Shown here piece by piece: positions 55,226 through 62,233 of a stretch of DNA of 64,000 nt. The notes under the pieces were generated by a model, which was not told the origin of the DNA, did not search any database, and was given only the letters and a program-made list of their open reading frames with translations. A program made the position numbers and the translations under genes. Origin of the DNA: an uncultured Stenotrophomonas sp. (GTDB taxonomy: Bacteria > Pseudomonadota > Gammaproteobacteria > Xanthomonadales > Xanthomonadaceae); NCBI RefSeq assembly GCF_913778665.1, contig NZ_CAJYVQ010000004.1, forward strand, positions 186,001 to 250,000, read 5' to 3'. The first letter of the stretch is position 1; every line of letters begins with the position of its first letter.

Positions 55226-57217
55226 TCAGAGCCGCTCGGCCTTGCCGCTGGCCAGTGCGCGGGCGATCACCAGTTGCGCCTGCTGTGCGGCCTGCGCGTG
55301 CACCTGCGCCTGGCGTTCGCCCAGTGCGGCCTGCTGGCTGCCCAGCGCCGCCTGGCGGCTGGCCAGTTCGGCCTGCTGGCTGGCCAAGCGGCTCATGTCG
55401 CGGGTGCGGCTGGACTGTGCGGCTTGGCTGCGGGCTTCCTGCATCGCGCGGCGTGCCTCGGCGGCAGCCTCACGTGCGGCGTTTTGCGCAATCGCGGCAT
55501 CGCTGGTCGCCCCCCGCGCCGCCTTCGCGGCTTCGGCGGCGGCTTCGCGATTGATGTCATGCGCGCTCATCGCACTGCGCGCAGCCTCAGCCGCTGCCAA
55601 CGCCATGCGCCGCGCCTCCTCACCCTGCAGCCGGCCCATCTCGCCCATCTGCTTGCCGAGTGCACTCTGCTGGCGACCAAGCGCGCTCTGCTGCCGGCCC
55701 AGTGCGCTCTGCTGCTGCCCCAGGTCGAACGCACCGGCGTAGGCACGCCGCAGCGACTGGATCAGCATCGGGTCACGCACGATGTAGCGCTTGTCACCCT
55801 GGCGGAACCACAACGCCGGGCCCTTGCCGAGCTGCTTGCGGGCCAGCGTCACGTCGTCGATGCCGCCGTTGGCGAAGGTGGAATCACCATCGACCAGCAC
55901 GAACGCCTGCGGCGGCGACGTGCCCAGATCGAGCCGCCCGTAGGTGGTGATGGAGGAACTGTGGGAGGTGCTGTGGCGAACGTCGATGCCAGGGTCGACA
56001 TCGACATCCACGTCGACCGCCACATCCGCATCGTCCGGGCCGGACAGCTCCTCGACGTCGGCCGGCTCGGCGGGCGGTGCAGGGGCCACCGGGGCCGCCG
56101 GCGCGCGTGCCGACATCGGCGGTGCAGGCGGCGCCTTCGGGGCCGGCGGCGCTGGCACCACGGCGGTCGGTGCCGCCGGAGGCGCGGGCGGTGCAGGCGG
56201 CACCGGCGCTGCGACCAGCCGCATCGGCGCCACGCCCACCGCAACCACCAGGGCAGTCAGGCCGAGAGCGAGGATGCGCGGGCAGGCACGACGCGGCTGC
56301 AGGCTCATCAGGCGGCGCTTCAGGCTGGTGGTGCTCGGCGCAGCGCTGGCCACACCCAGGTGCGGCTGCGGCGCCACGCCCAGCTGCAGCAGCAGGCGGC
56401 CATAGGCCTGGCGGCTGGCACCGTGCTGGCCCACCACCGCCGCATCCACCGCTTCCTCGCGGGCCTGAGCATATTCGCGCACCGACAGCCGCAGCAGGGG
56501 ATGGAAGAAGAACAGGTGCTGCGCCAGCGCGGGCAGCAGGCCCCACTGCAGGTCACGGCGCTGCAGGTGCTGCAGTTCGTGGGTCAGCGCCAGGTCCAGC
56601 GCGTCGCCCTGCAGCGCGTTATCGCCGGCCGGCAGCAGCAGCACCGGACGGAACGGCCCGACCAGCTGCGGCGAGTCCACCTGCGTGCTCATCCACAGCC
56701 GCGGCGCCGGGCGCACCCCGTGCGCGTCGGAGGCCAGCTGCAGCGCCTGCACCAGCGCCTCGTCCTCGCAGGGATAGGCCGCAGCGAGCAACGCGCGGCA
56801 GCGGCGCCATTCGCCGAAGGTGCGCAGCGCCATCAGCAGCACGCCGGACAGCCACAGCGCGGCCAGTGCAACCGCCCACCACGCCACTGCCGGTACTTCC
56901 GCGGCAGGCATCGGCATCGCGGCCAGCAGCTGCGCCGACACCTCCGGCGCCAGCGGATGCAGCGTCTCGGTCATCACTTCGGTGGCGGTCATCGCCACGG
57001 CCTGCGGGGCCGGCAGCCAGGCCAGCTGCAGCGGCTGGCTCCAGAGCAGCCCGAGCACGGCCTGCAGCGACACCAGCCACCACAGGCGGCAACGGGTCGC
57101 CGCCGACAGCGACGGCAGCAAACGGCACAGGCCATACACCAGGGCCACCAGCAGCACGGTCTGCAGGCTGGTCCAGCCCAGCCGTTCCAGCATCGGGATC
57201 AGCATCGTGGTGTCCAT
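55226..57217 (-). CDS. M56 family (BlaR1/MecR1-type) membrane peptidase
   Basis: This 663-residue protein has membrane helices near 17-35, 45-62 and 112-130 and the zinc peptidase motif HELQH (213-217) on a cytoplasmic loop. Another helix near 310 leads to the periplasm. Instead of the penicillin-binding sensor domain of BlaR1, the C-terminus has a proline/alanine-rich linker, an acidic repeat (VDVDVDVD), and a long helical region with repeats (QQSALGR three times; A-x-x-QAALG units). The signal sensed is therefore not obviously a beta-lactam. It lies 3 bp after the blaI-like gene. Confidence 0.85.
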   Translation of the reverse strand: MDTTMLIPMLERLGWTSLQTVLLVALVYGLCRLLPSLSAATRCRLWWLVSLQAVLGLLWSQPLQLAWLPAPQAVAMTATEVMTETLHPLAPEVSAQLLAAMPMPAAEVPAVAWWAVALAALWLSGVLLMALRTFGEWRRCRALLAAAYPCEDEALVQALQLASDAHGVRPAPRLWMSTQVDSPQLVGPFRPVLLLPAGDNALQGDALDLALTHELQHLQRRDLQWGLLPALAQHLFFFHPLLRLSVREYAQAREEAVDAAVVGQHGASRQAYGRLLLQLGVAPQPHLGVASAAPSTTSLKRRLMSLQPRRACPRILALGLTALVVAVGVAPMRLVAAPVPPAPPAPPAAPTAVVPAPPAPKAPPAPPMSARAPAAPVAPAPPAEPADVEELSGPDDADVAVDVDVDVDPGIDVRHSTSHSSSITTYGRLDLGTSPPQAFVLVDGDSTFANGGIDDVTLARKQLGKGPALWFRQGDKRYIVRDPMLIQSLRRAYAGAFDLGQQQSALGRQQSALGRQQSALGKQMGEMGRLQGEEARRMALAAAEAARSAMSAHDINREAAAEAAKAARGATSDAAIAQNAAREAAAEARRAMQEARSQAAQSSRTRDMSRLASQQAELASRQAALGSQQAALGERQAQVHAQAAQQAQLVIARALASGKAERL

Positions 57218-57220
57218 GGC

Positions 57221-57607
57221 TCAGCCCTCGTGGCGACGCGATTGGAGTTGGGCGACCAGCGCTTCCAGCTCGGCCAGCTCGTTGTCGCTGACCTGCTGGC
57301 GCTGCGACAGGTAGGCCACGAACGGCGACACCGAGCCCTGCAGGGTGTTGTCGACGAACTGGGCCACGGCGCCCTGCAGCACGCTCTGCGGGCCGCGGGT
57401 GGCCTGGTAACGGTAGACGCCGTCCTGCTGCCTGCGCTGAAGATAGCCCTTCGCCCTCAGCCGCTCCATCATTGTCAGCACGGTGGAACGGGCCAGGCCA
57501 CGGGCCTCGCCGTAGCCGCTGGCGACCTCGCCGACGCTGGCCGGCGCATGTTCATCGATGTACTGCAGCAGGGCCAGTTCCTGGTCCCCGATGGTCTTGC
57601 CACGCAT
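57221..57607 (-). CDS. BlaI/MecI/CopY family repressor
   Basis: This 128-residue winged-helix protein starts MRGKTIGDQELALLQYIDEH, with the recognition helix in LARSTVLTMMERLRAKGYL and the wing QQDGVYRYQATRG. The C-terminal half is the dimerisation domain, the part cleaved by BlaR1-type proteases in this family. AAGGGAG precedes the ATG. It is co-transcribed with the M56 gene and has two BlaI-type operators directly upstream, so it is likely self-repressing. Confidence 0.9.
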   Translation of the reverse strand: MRGKTIGDQELALLQYIDEHAPASVGEVASGYGEARGLARSTVLTMMERLRAKGYLQRRQQDGVYRYQATRGPQSVLQGAVAQFVDNTLQGSVSPFVAYLSQRQQVSDNELAELEALVAQLQSRRHEG

Positions 57608-57621
57608 GACAACACTCCCTT

Positions 57622-57637
57622 GACTACACGTGTCGTC
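57622..57637. promoter_or_regulatory. BlaI-type operator 1
   Basis: GACTACA-CG-TGTCGTC is a dyad with TACA/TGTC half sites, close to the MecI/BlaI operator consensus (ACTACA-NN-TGTAGT). It lies 15 bp from the repressor start codon. With operator 2 it forms a larger inverted repeat (19-bp arms beginning TTGACTACA). Confidence 0.8.
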
Positions 57638-57648
57638 ACTGTCAGCTT

Positions 57649-57664
57649 GACGACAACTGTAGTC
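57649..57664. promoter_or_regulatory. BlaI-type operator 2 and -35 box
   Basis: GACGACA-AC-TGTAGTC is the second dyad, 27 bp centre to centre from the first. On the minus strand TTGACT at its edge (57661-57666) is a good -35 hexamer for the repressor operon. The operators sit in the gap shared with the divergent serine hydrolase gene, which may be part of the regulon. Confidence 0.78.
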
Positions 57665-57767
57665 AACCCCCCGGAAGTCACGGTCCGACGAACGGTAGGG
57701 CGGCAGGCCAGCTAAACCTTTTCCGCCTTCAGCGCATCCGACCCTCAACCTCCCGCCGGGAATCCGC

Positions 57768-58910
57768 ATGTTCCGCCCAACGCTTCGAGTCGCACTCATG
57801 CTCATCAGCGCCCTGCCCTTCGCCGCTGTGTCCGCCAGCCAGGACCAGGCCAACGACCAGACCCGCCGCCTGGTCCGCCGGATCATGCTGGACGAGCGCA
57901 TTCCCGGACTGCAGCTGGCCGTGGTCAAGGACGGCCAGATAGTGCTCTCCGAAGCCTACGGCCTGGCCAACATGGAGAACGGCGTGCTCGCCTCGCGCGA
58001 CACCCGCTTCCCGCTCAACTCGGCCACCAAGGCCTTCACCGGGGTCGCCATCGCACAGCTGGCAGAGCAGGGGAGAGTGGATCTGGATGCACCGGCCTCG
58101 CGCTACCTGCACGATCTGCCGGCGGCTTGGCGCGAGGTGCGCGTGCGCCAGCTGCTGGCCCACACCTCGGGCCTGCCGGACATCCTCGATGCCAACGGCC
58201 TGCTGGGTGGAGGGTCGGAAGCACAGGCATGGACGGCGGTCAGCGCGCGACCGCTCGAAGCGGCACCCGGGCAGCGCTTTGCCTACAACCAGACCAACTA
58301 CCTGCTGCTGTCGCGGATCATCACGCGGCAATCGGGCATGCCCTACGAACGCTTCCTGGCCACCGCCCAGTTCAGTGGCGCACGCATGGCACGCACCACC
58401 TTCGGCGACAGCTATGACCTGATTCCGGATGTGGCGACGATGTACAGCCTGGCGCCGCGCGCTACCGATGCCGCCCACGCGCCGCCGCGCCTGTCGCACT
58501 GGTTCTACGACGTGCCGCCGAGCCTGTGGGCCGGCGGCGGCATCCTCACCACTGCCGATGACACCGCACGCTGGCTGGTCGCGTTGACCGAAGGCCGCCT
58601 GCTGCAGGACCCGGCGCGGCAGCGCATGTGGACTGCCGAGCGCCTGGCCGACGGTCGCGCCGGTGCATGGGCCGGCGGCTGGCCGGTACTGAACGCCTCG
58701 CCCGACCTGCAGGTGGCCGGCATCGGCGGGGCGCGCTCGGCCTTCGTGGTCTATCCCGAGCGCGGCGTGGCGGTGGTGATGCTGACCAACCTGGTCGGTG
58801 CCAATCCGCAGCGCTTCATTCCACGCATTGCCGATCTGTACGCGCCCGCCCCGACGGCTGCGGGAGCTACCCCCGCGGCCCGCCCATCACCGGCAGGATC
58901 GCTCCGCTGA
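57768..58910 (+). CDS. Serine hydrolase, beta-lactamase class C/PBP4-like fold
   Basis: This 380-residue exported protein has a signal peptide (MFRPTLRVALMLISALPFAAVSA). The active-site SxxK is SATK (S85, K88) in FPLNSATKAF, with a Y-x-N motif in FAYNQTNYLLL. The third motif is not a clear KTG; VAGIGGARSAFVV lies at that place. This pattern fits the esterase/DD-peptidase-like serine hydrolases rather than a true AmpC. It diverges from the BlaI-type operon. Its last 44 bp overlap the end of the convergent dehydrogenase gene. Confidence 0.85.
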   Translation: MFRPTLRVALMLISALPFAAVSASQDQANDQTRRLVRRIMLDERIPGLQLAVVKDGQIVLSEAYGLANMENGVLASRDTRFPLNSATKAFTGVAIAQLAEQGRVDLDAPASRYLHDLPAAWREVRVRQLLAHTSGLPDILDANGLLGGGSEAQAWTAVSARPLEAAPGQRFAYNQTNYLLLSRIITRQSGMPYERFLATAQFSGARMARTTFGDSYDLIPDVATMYSLAPRATDAAHAPPRLSHWFYDVPPSLWAGGGILTTADDTARWLVALTEGRLLQDPARQRMWTAERLADGRAGAWAGGWPVLNASPDLQVAGIGGARSAFVVYPERGVAVVMLTNLVGANPQRFIPRIADLYAPAPTAAGATPAARPSPAGSLR

Positions 58911-59973
58911 TGTAGCTGGCGCAGGCCGGTGAGGCCAGGAACACGTAAGCCGGAGACAGCTCCTCCGGCTGGGCGGGCCGCCCCATGTCACTGTCCTTGC
59001 CGAACTCCGCAACATCTTCGGCCTCCTTGTCGGCGGGGTTCAGCGGCGTCCATACCGGGCCCGGCGCGACGCAGTTGACCCGGATGCCACGCGGCAGCAA
59101 CTGGCTGGCCAGCGCCTTGGTGAACGCATGGATCGCGCCCTTGGTGGCCGAGTAGTCGATCAGTGCCTTGCTGCCGAACAGGCCGGTCTCCGAGCCGGTG
59201 TTGATGATGCTGGCGCCCTCGCCCAGGTGCGGCAGCACCGCGCGTGCCATCTGGATGTAGCCACCGATGTTGGTCTGCAGGGTTTCCTGCAGGTGCGCGT
59301 CTTCCAGGTCTTCCAGGCGCTCGCAGTGCAACTGGAAGGCCGCGTTGTTGACCAGGATATCGATGCCGCCGAATTCCTTGGCCACCTGCTTCACCGCCTT
59401 GTTGCAGAAGCGCGGATCGCGCACGTCGCCGGCGATTACCACACAGCGTCCGCCTTCGCGTTCCACATGCTGGCGGGTGATGTCCGCGTCCTCGGCTTCA
59501 TCCAGGTGCAGCACCGCCACATCCGCACCCTCGCGCGCGAACAACACGGCTACGGCACGGCCGATGCCTGAATCACCGCCAGTGATGATCGCGCGCAGGC
59601 CCTGCAGCTTGCCGCTGCCGGCGTAGTCGGGCGCCAGGAAACGCGGCGCCAGTTGCAGTTCATGCTCATGCCCTGGTTTGGCGAGCTGCTGCGCGGGCAT
59701 GGCGTCAGGTTGCCTGCGCGCACCCGCCTGGGTGGCGGTCTTCTTAGTTGCCTTCTTCGCGGCGCGCGCGTCCTTGGCCTTTTCCTGGTCCTGCAGGCGT
59801 CGCTGCCGGGAAGCCACACGTGCCGCGCGCGGATCGCTGGCGGCGGCCTTGCGGGTGGCGGTCTTCACCACGCGTGGCCGAGCGGGGTCGGCCACGGCCT
59901 TCGTCGCGGTGCTGCCTTTGCGCACCTTGGGCGAAGCTTTGCGGCGGGCGGGGGTCTTTGTAGTGGTGGCCAT
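58867..59973 (-). CDS. Short-chain dehydrogenase with histone-like N-terminal tail
   Basis: This 368-residue protein has a C-terminal SDR domain of the YghA/glucose dehydrogenase type: TGGDSGIGRA (131-140, NAD(P) binding), NNAAF, catalytic S261, Y274 and K278 (YSATKGA), and CVAPGPVWTPLNP. The first ~88 residues are Lys/Arg/Ala/Thr-rich (MATTTKTPARRKASPKVRKG, then KDARAAKKATKKTAT), resembling histone H1-like bacterial tails. GAGGAG precedes the ATG at 59973, which favours the tail being translated. The substrate is unknown; relatives are stress-induced. Confidence 0.85.
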   Translation of the reverse strand: MATTTKTPARRKASPKVRKGSTATKAVADPARPRVVKTATRKAAASDPRAARVASRQRRLQDQEKAKDARAAKKATKKTATQAGARRQPDAMPAQQLAKPGHEHELQLAPRFLAPDYAGSGKLQGLRAIITGGDSGIGRAVAVLFAREGADVAVLHLDEAEDADITRQHVEREGGRCVVIAGDVRDPRFCNKAVKQVAKEFGGIDILVNNAAFQLHCERLEDLEDAHLQETLQTNIGGYIQMARAVLPHLGEGASIINTGSETGLFGSKALIDYSATKGAIHAFTKALASQLLPRGIRVNCVAPGPVWTPLNPADKEAEDVAEFGKDSDMGRPAQPEELSPAYVFLASPACASYISGAILPVMGGPRG

Positions 59974-60000
59974 GCAGGTCTCCTCGGGAGGGAAAGGGGC

Positions 60001-60023
60001 TGCCGGCCAGCGGCCGGCACTAC
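60001..60023. repeat. SMAG palindrome
   Basis: TGCCGGCC-AGC-GGCCGGCA then CTAC: on the minus strand a canonical GTAG-headed unit. It lies between the divergent dehydrogenase and I78-like genes. Confidence 0.75.
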
Positions 60024-60167
60024 CGGGGGCGGCATCCGCCGCAACTGCAGTGTCACTATCCGGGTTGTCGGCGGCAGTGAGCGCACCGTGTCCATGATGT
60101 GCACGGCATTCATTCCACGACCACGCCTGCCGTCGCACCCTGCACGCACCCACACGAGGACGTCTCC

Positions 60168-60476
60168 ATGAAACATGCCATCGCCACTGCCACTCTTACC
60201 CTCGCCCTCGCCGCCTGCAGCAGCACGCCGATGGCCCAGGTGCAGCCGATCGACGGCGTGATTTCCGGCCAGTGCCACAGCGACATGGTGCGCGGCGCAC
60301 TCGGCCTGGCCGCTTCGGACGCCACCGTTGAACGCGCACGCGTGGACAGCGACAGCCTGCACGTACAGGTGCTGCGTCATGACGGCCCGCGGGTGCCGCC
60401 GGCGCACGAAGGCGGTGATCGCCTGACCATCGAGAAGGGCCGTACCAACAACATCACCGCGATCTACTGCGGATAA
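60168..60476 (+). CDS. I78-like inhibitor lipoprotein (2 of 3)
   Basis: This 102-residue protein has a lipobox LALAAC (C17) and a divergent I78-like domain (GQCHSDMVRGALGLAASD, LHVQVLRHDGP, DRLTIEKGRTNNITAIYCG). The conserved PG-x-TMD core is not obvious, so inhibitory activity is less certain than for the other two. GAGGA precedes the ATG by about eight bases. Confidence 0.75.
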   Translation: MKHAIATATLTLALAACSSTPMAQVQPIDGVISGQCHSDMVRGALGLAASDATVERARVDSDSLHVQVLRHDGPRVPPAHEGGDRLTIEKGRTNNITAIYCG

Positions 60477-60498
60477 CCGCCGTCGAGCAAGCCCGGCG

Positions 60499-61557
60499 CT
60501 ACGTCGCGCCGCCGCGCTTGGACAGCCGCCGCGCGCGGCGCAATAGCTTCAGCGTCGCCTGTTCCCACTGGCGCGGCCCACGCAGGCCCGCCAGTTTCGC
60601 CAGTTCGCCGCGCTCCCAGCCGGCGAACACGCAAGGGTCGATATAGGCCTTGCGGCACACCGCAGGCGTGTTGCCCAACTGGGCCGCCACCTTGCACACC
60701 ACCTCACGCTGCACCTTGGCCAGCGCGCGCTGGCTGGCCGGTTCGGGCAGTTCGGTGGCGGCGAACGCCTGTACTGCAGCCAGGGTGCCGCCCCAGGTAC
60801 GGAAATCCTTGGCGGTGAAATCCTCCCCCATCACCTCGCGCAGGTAATCGTTGACCGCACCGGAATCGACCGGCTGGATCACACCGTCGTCGTCGCGGTA
60901 CTGGAACAGGGCCTGGCCCGGCAACTGCTGCACACCGCGCACCAGCGTGCCCAGCCGGCGGTCGCCGACCGTTACTTCATGCAGCTGCCCGGATTTGCCG
61001 CGGAAGCGCATCCGCACGCGCCCGCCCCGCAGCAGGTCCAGGTGCCGGTTGCGCAGCGTGGTCAGGCCAAAGGATTTGTTTTCCCGCGCGTAGGTTTCAT
61101 TGCCGACCCGCACCAGGGTGTCGGCCAGCAGCGCGACCACCACCGCCAGCACCTTTTCGCGCGGGAAGCCGCTGCGCTTGAGATCGCGGCCGAGCCGGCG
61201 ACGCAGCGCAGGCAGTGCTTCGCCAAAGGCGATCACCCGGTCGAACTTGCCGGCGTCGCGCACCGCGGCCCAGTCGGCATGGTAGCGGTACTGCTTGCGT
61301 CCCCGTGCATCGCGGCCGGTGGCCTGAAGGTGGCCATTGGCATGGGCGCAGATCCACACCGCGGTATAGGCCGGCGGAATTGCCAGGGCGCGGATGCGCT
61401 GCAGGGTGGCGGCCTCGCGCACGGCATGGCCGTCGGCATCGCGGTAGGCAAAGCCTTTGCCTGCGCGGCGGCGGCTGAAACCGGGCTGGGTGTCATCGAC
61501 ATAGCGCAGGCCGGCGGCGCGCGCGGCCTGTTGTTCCGGGGTGGGGGGCGTTGGCAT
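60499..61557 (-). CDS. DNA topoisomerase IB
   Basis: This 352-residue protein is a poxvirus-type bacterial topoisomerase IB, which relaxes supercoils by a 3'-phosphotyrosine nick. Family blocks are GFAYRDADG, IRALAIPPAYTAVWICAHANGHLQATGRDARGRKQYRYH, NKSFGLTTLRNRH, and FRTWGGTLAAVQAF with an active-site arginine region. The catalytic tyrosine is in NTPAVCRKAYIDP. The ATG at 61557 begins MPTPPTPEQQAARAAGLRYV, like other members. The ribosome site is weak. Confidence 0.9.
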   Translation of the reverse strand: MPTPPTPEQQAARAAGLRYVDDTQPGFSRRRAGKGFAYRDADGHAVREAATLQRIRALAIPPAYTAVWICAHANGHLQATGRDARGRKQYRYHADWAAVRDAGKFDRVIAFGEALPALRRRLGRDLKRSGFPREKVLAVVVALLADTLVRVGNETYARENKSFGLTTLRNRHLDLLRGGRVRMRFRGKSGQLHEVTVGDRRLGTLVRGVQQLPGQALFQYRDDDGVIQPVDSGAVNDYLREVMGEDFTAKDFRTWGGTLAAVQAFAATELPEPASQRALAKVQREVVCKVAAQLGNTPAVCRKAYIDPCVFAGWERGELAKLAGLRGPRQWEQATLKLLRRARRLSKRGGAT

Positions 61558-61669
61558 GGCTGCGAGTGTCGCGGGTGCGGCGCGGTGATCCTGTCGATAA
61601 CGCAAGACAAACACGTGAGGGTCGGTTCGCCGCTATGCTCAGGCTTTCACAGTCCCTTCCGGAGTCATG

Positions 61670-62059
61670 ATGTCGTTTCCGATTCGCGCCCGTTCGCTCT
61701 CCGTCCTGTTGCTGCCGGCCGTGCTGGCCCTGACCGCCTGCCAGGCACCGGCGCTGGATGAACAGGATTCGGCCACGGCCCACGCCCAGCAGGCCGCCGA
61801 AGCCGCCAAGGCACCGGCCGACGACGCCGGCAAGGCCACCGAGGCACCGCCGGTTGGCACCTGCGACGCCAGCCAGGTACAGAGCCTGGTCGGCCAGGCC
61901 TACACCGATGCCCTCGGCAAGCAGGCGCAGGAAGATGCCGGCGCCAGCCAGGTGCGTGTGCTCAAGCCCAGTGACGTGGCCACGATGGAGTTCCTCGGCG
62001 ACCGCCTGAACATTGAACTGGACGACAAGGGCGCGGTCAGCGGCGCGCGCTGCGGCTGA
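61670..62059 (+). CDS. I78 family peptidase-inhibitor lipoprotein (3 of 3)
   Basis: This 129-residue protein has a signal peptide with lipobox ALTAC (C24), an alanine-rich linker, and an I78 domain (GTCDASQVQSLVGQAYTDAL, SQVRVLKPSDVATMEFLGDRLNI, terminal RCG). Two ATGs stand side by side; the second (61670) is better spaced from GGAG. A strong terminator follows. Confidence 0.83.
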   Translation: MSFPIRARSLSVLLLPAVLALTACQAPALDEQDSATAHAQQAAEAAKAPADDAGKATEAPPVGTCDASQVQSLVGQAYTDALGKQAQEDAGASQVRVLKPSDVATMEFLGDRLNIELDDKGAVSGARCG

Positions 62060-62069
62060 GTCCGGCCCC

Positions 62070-62101
62070 GCGCCGGCACGGGGGTGCCGGCGCGTTCTGT
62101 T
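62070..62101 (+). terminator. Rho-independent terminator after the I78 gene
   Basis: GCGCCGGCAC, loop GGGG, GTGCCGGCGC is a perfect 10-bp stem followed by GTTCTGTT. It separates the I78 gene from gltB. Confidence 0.8.
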
Positions 62102-62233
62102 GCACCTGCAACCGTGTATTGCGGCGTTGCAGCAACCTGTGATCTAGTCGAGGCATCCGGTGGCCTCACGATGCGCTCCAGGGAATGAGCGGGGACGAGT
62201 GTCGCCGCCAACCCTATACGCATCGAGGTAGAG

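Noticed and set aside
55640..55720. Short direct repeats in the M56 gene as a possible CRISPR or satellite array
   Set aside because: They are in-frame codon repeats encoding QQSALGR units, with no spacers. No CRISPR array was seen in the window.
57768..58910. The serine hydrolase as a true class C beta-lactamase
   Set aside because: SxxK and YxN are present but no KTG-type third motif was found, and the family includes many esterases and peptidases; only the broad fold is claimed.
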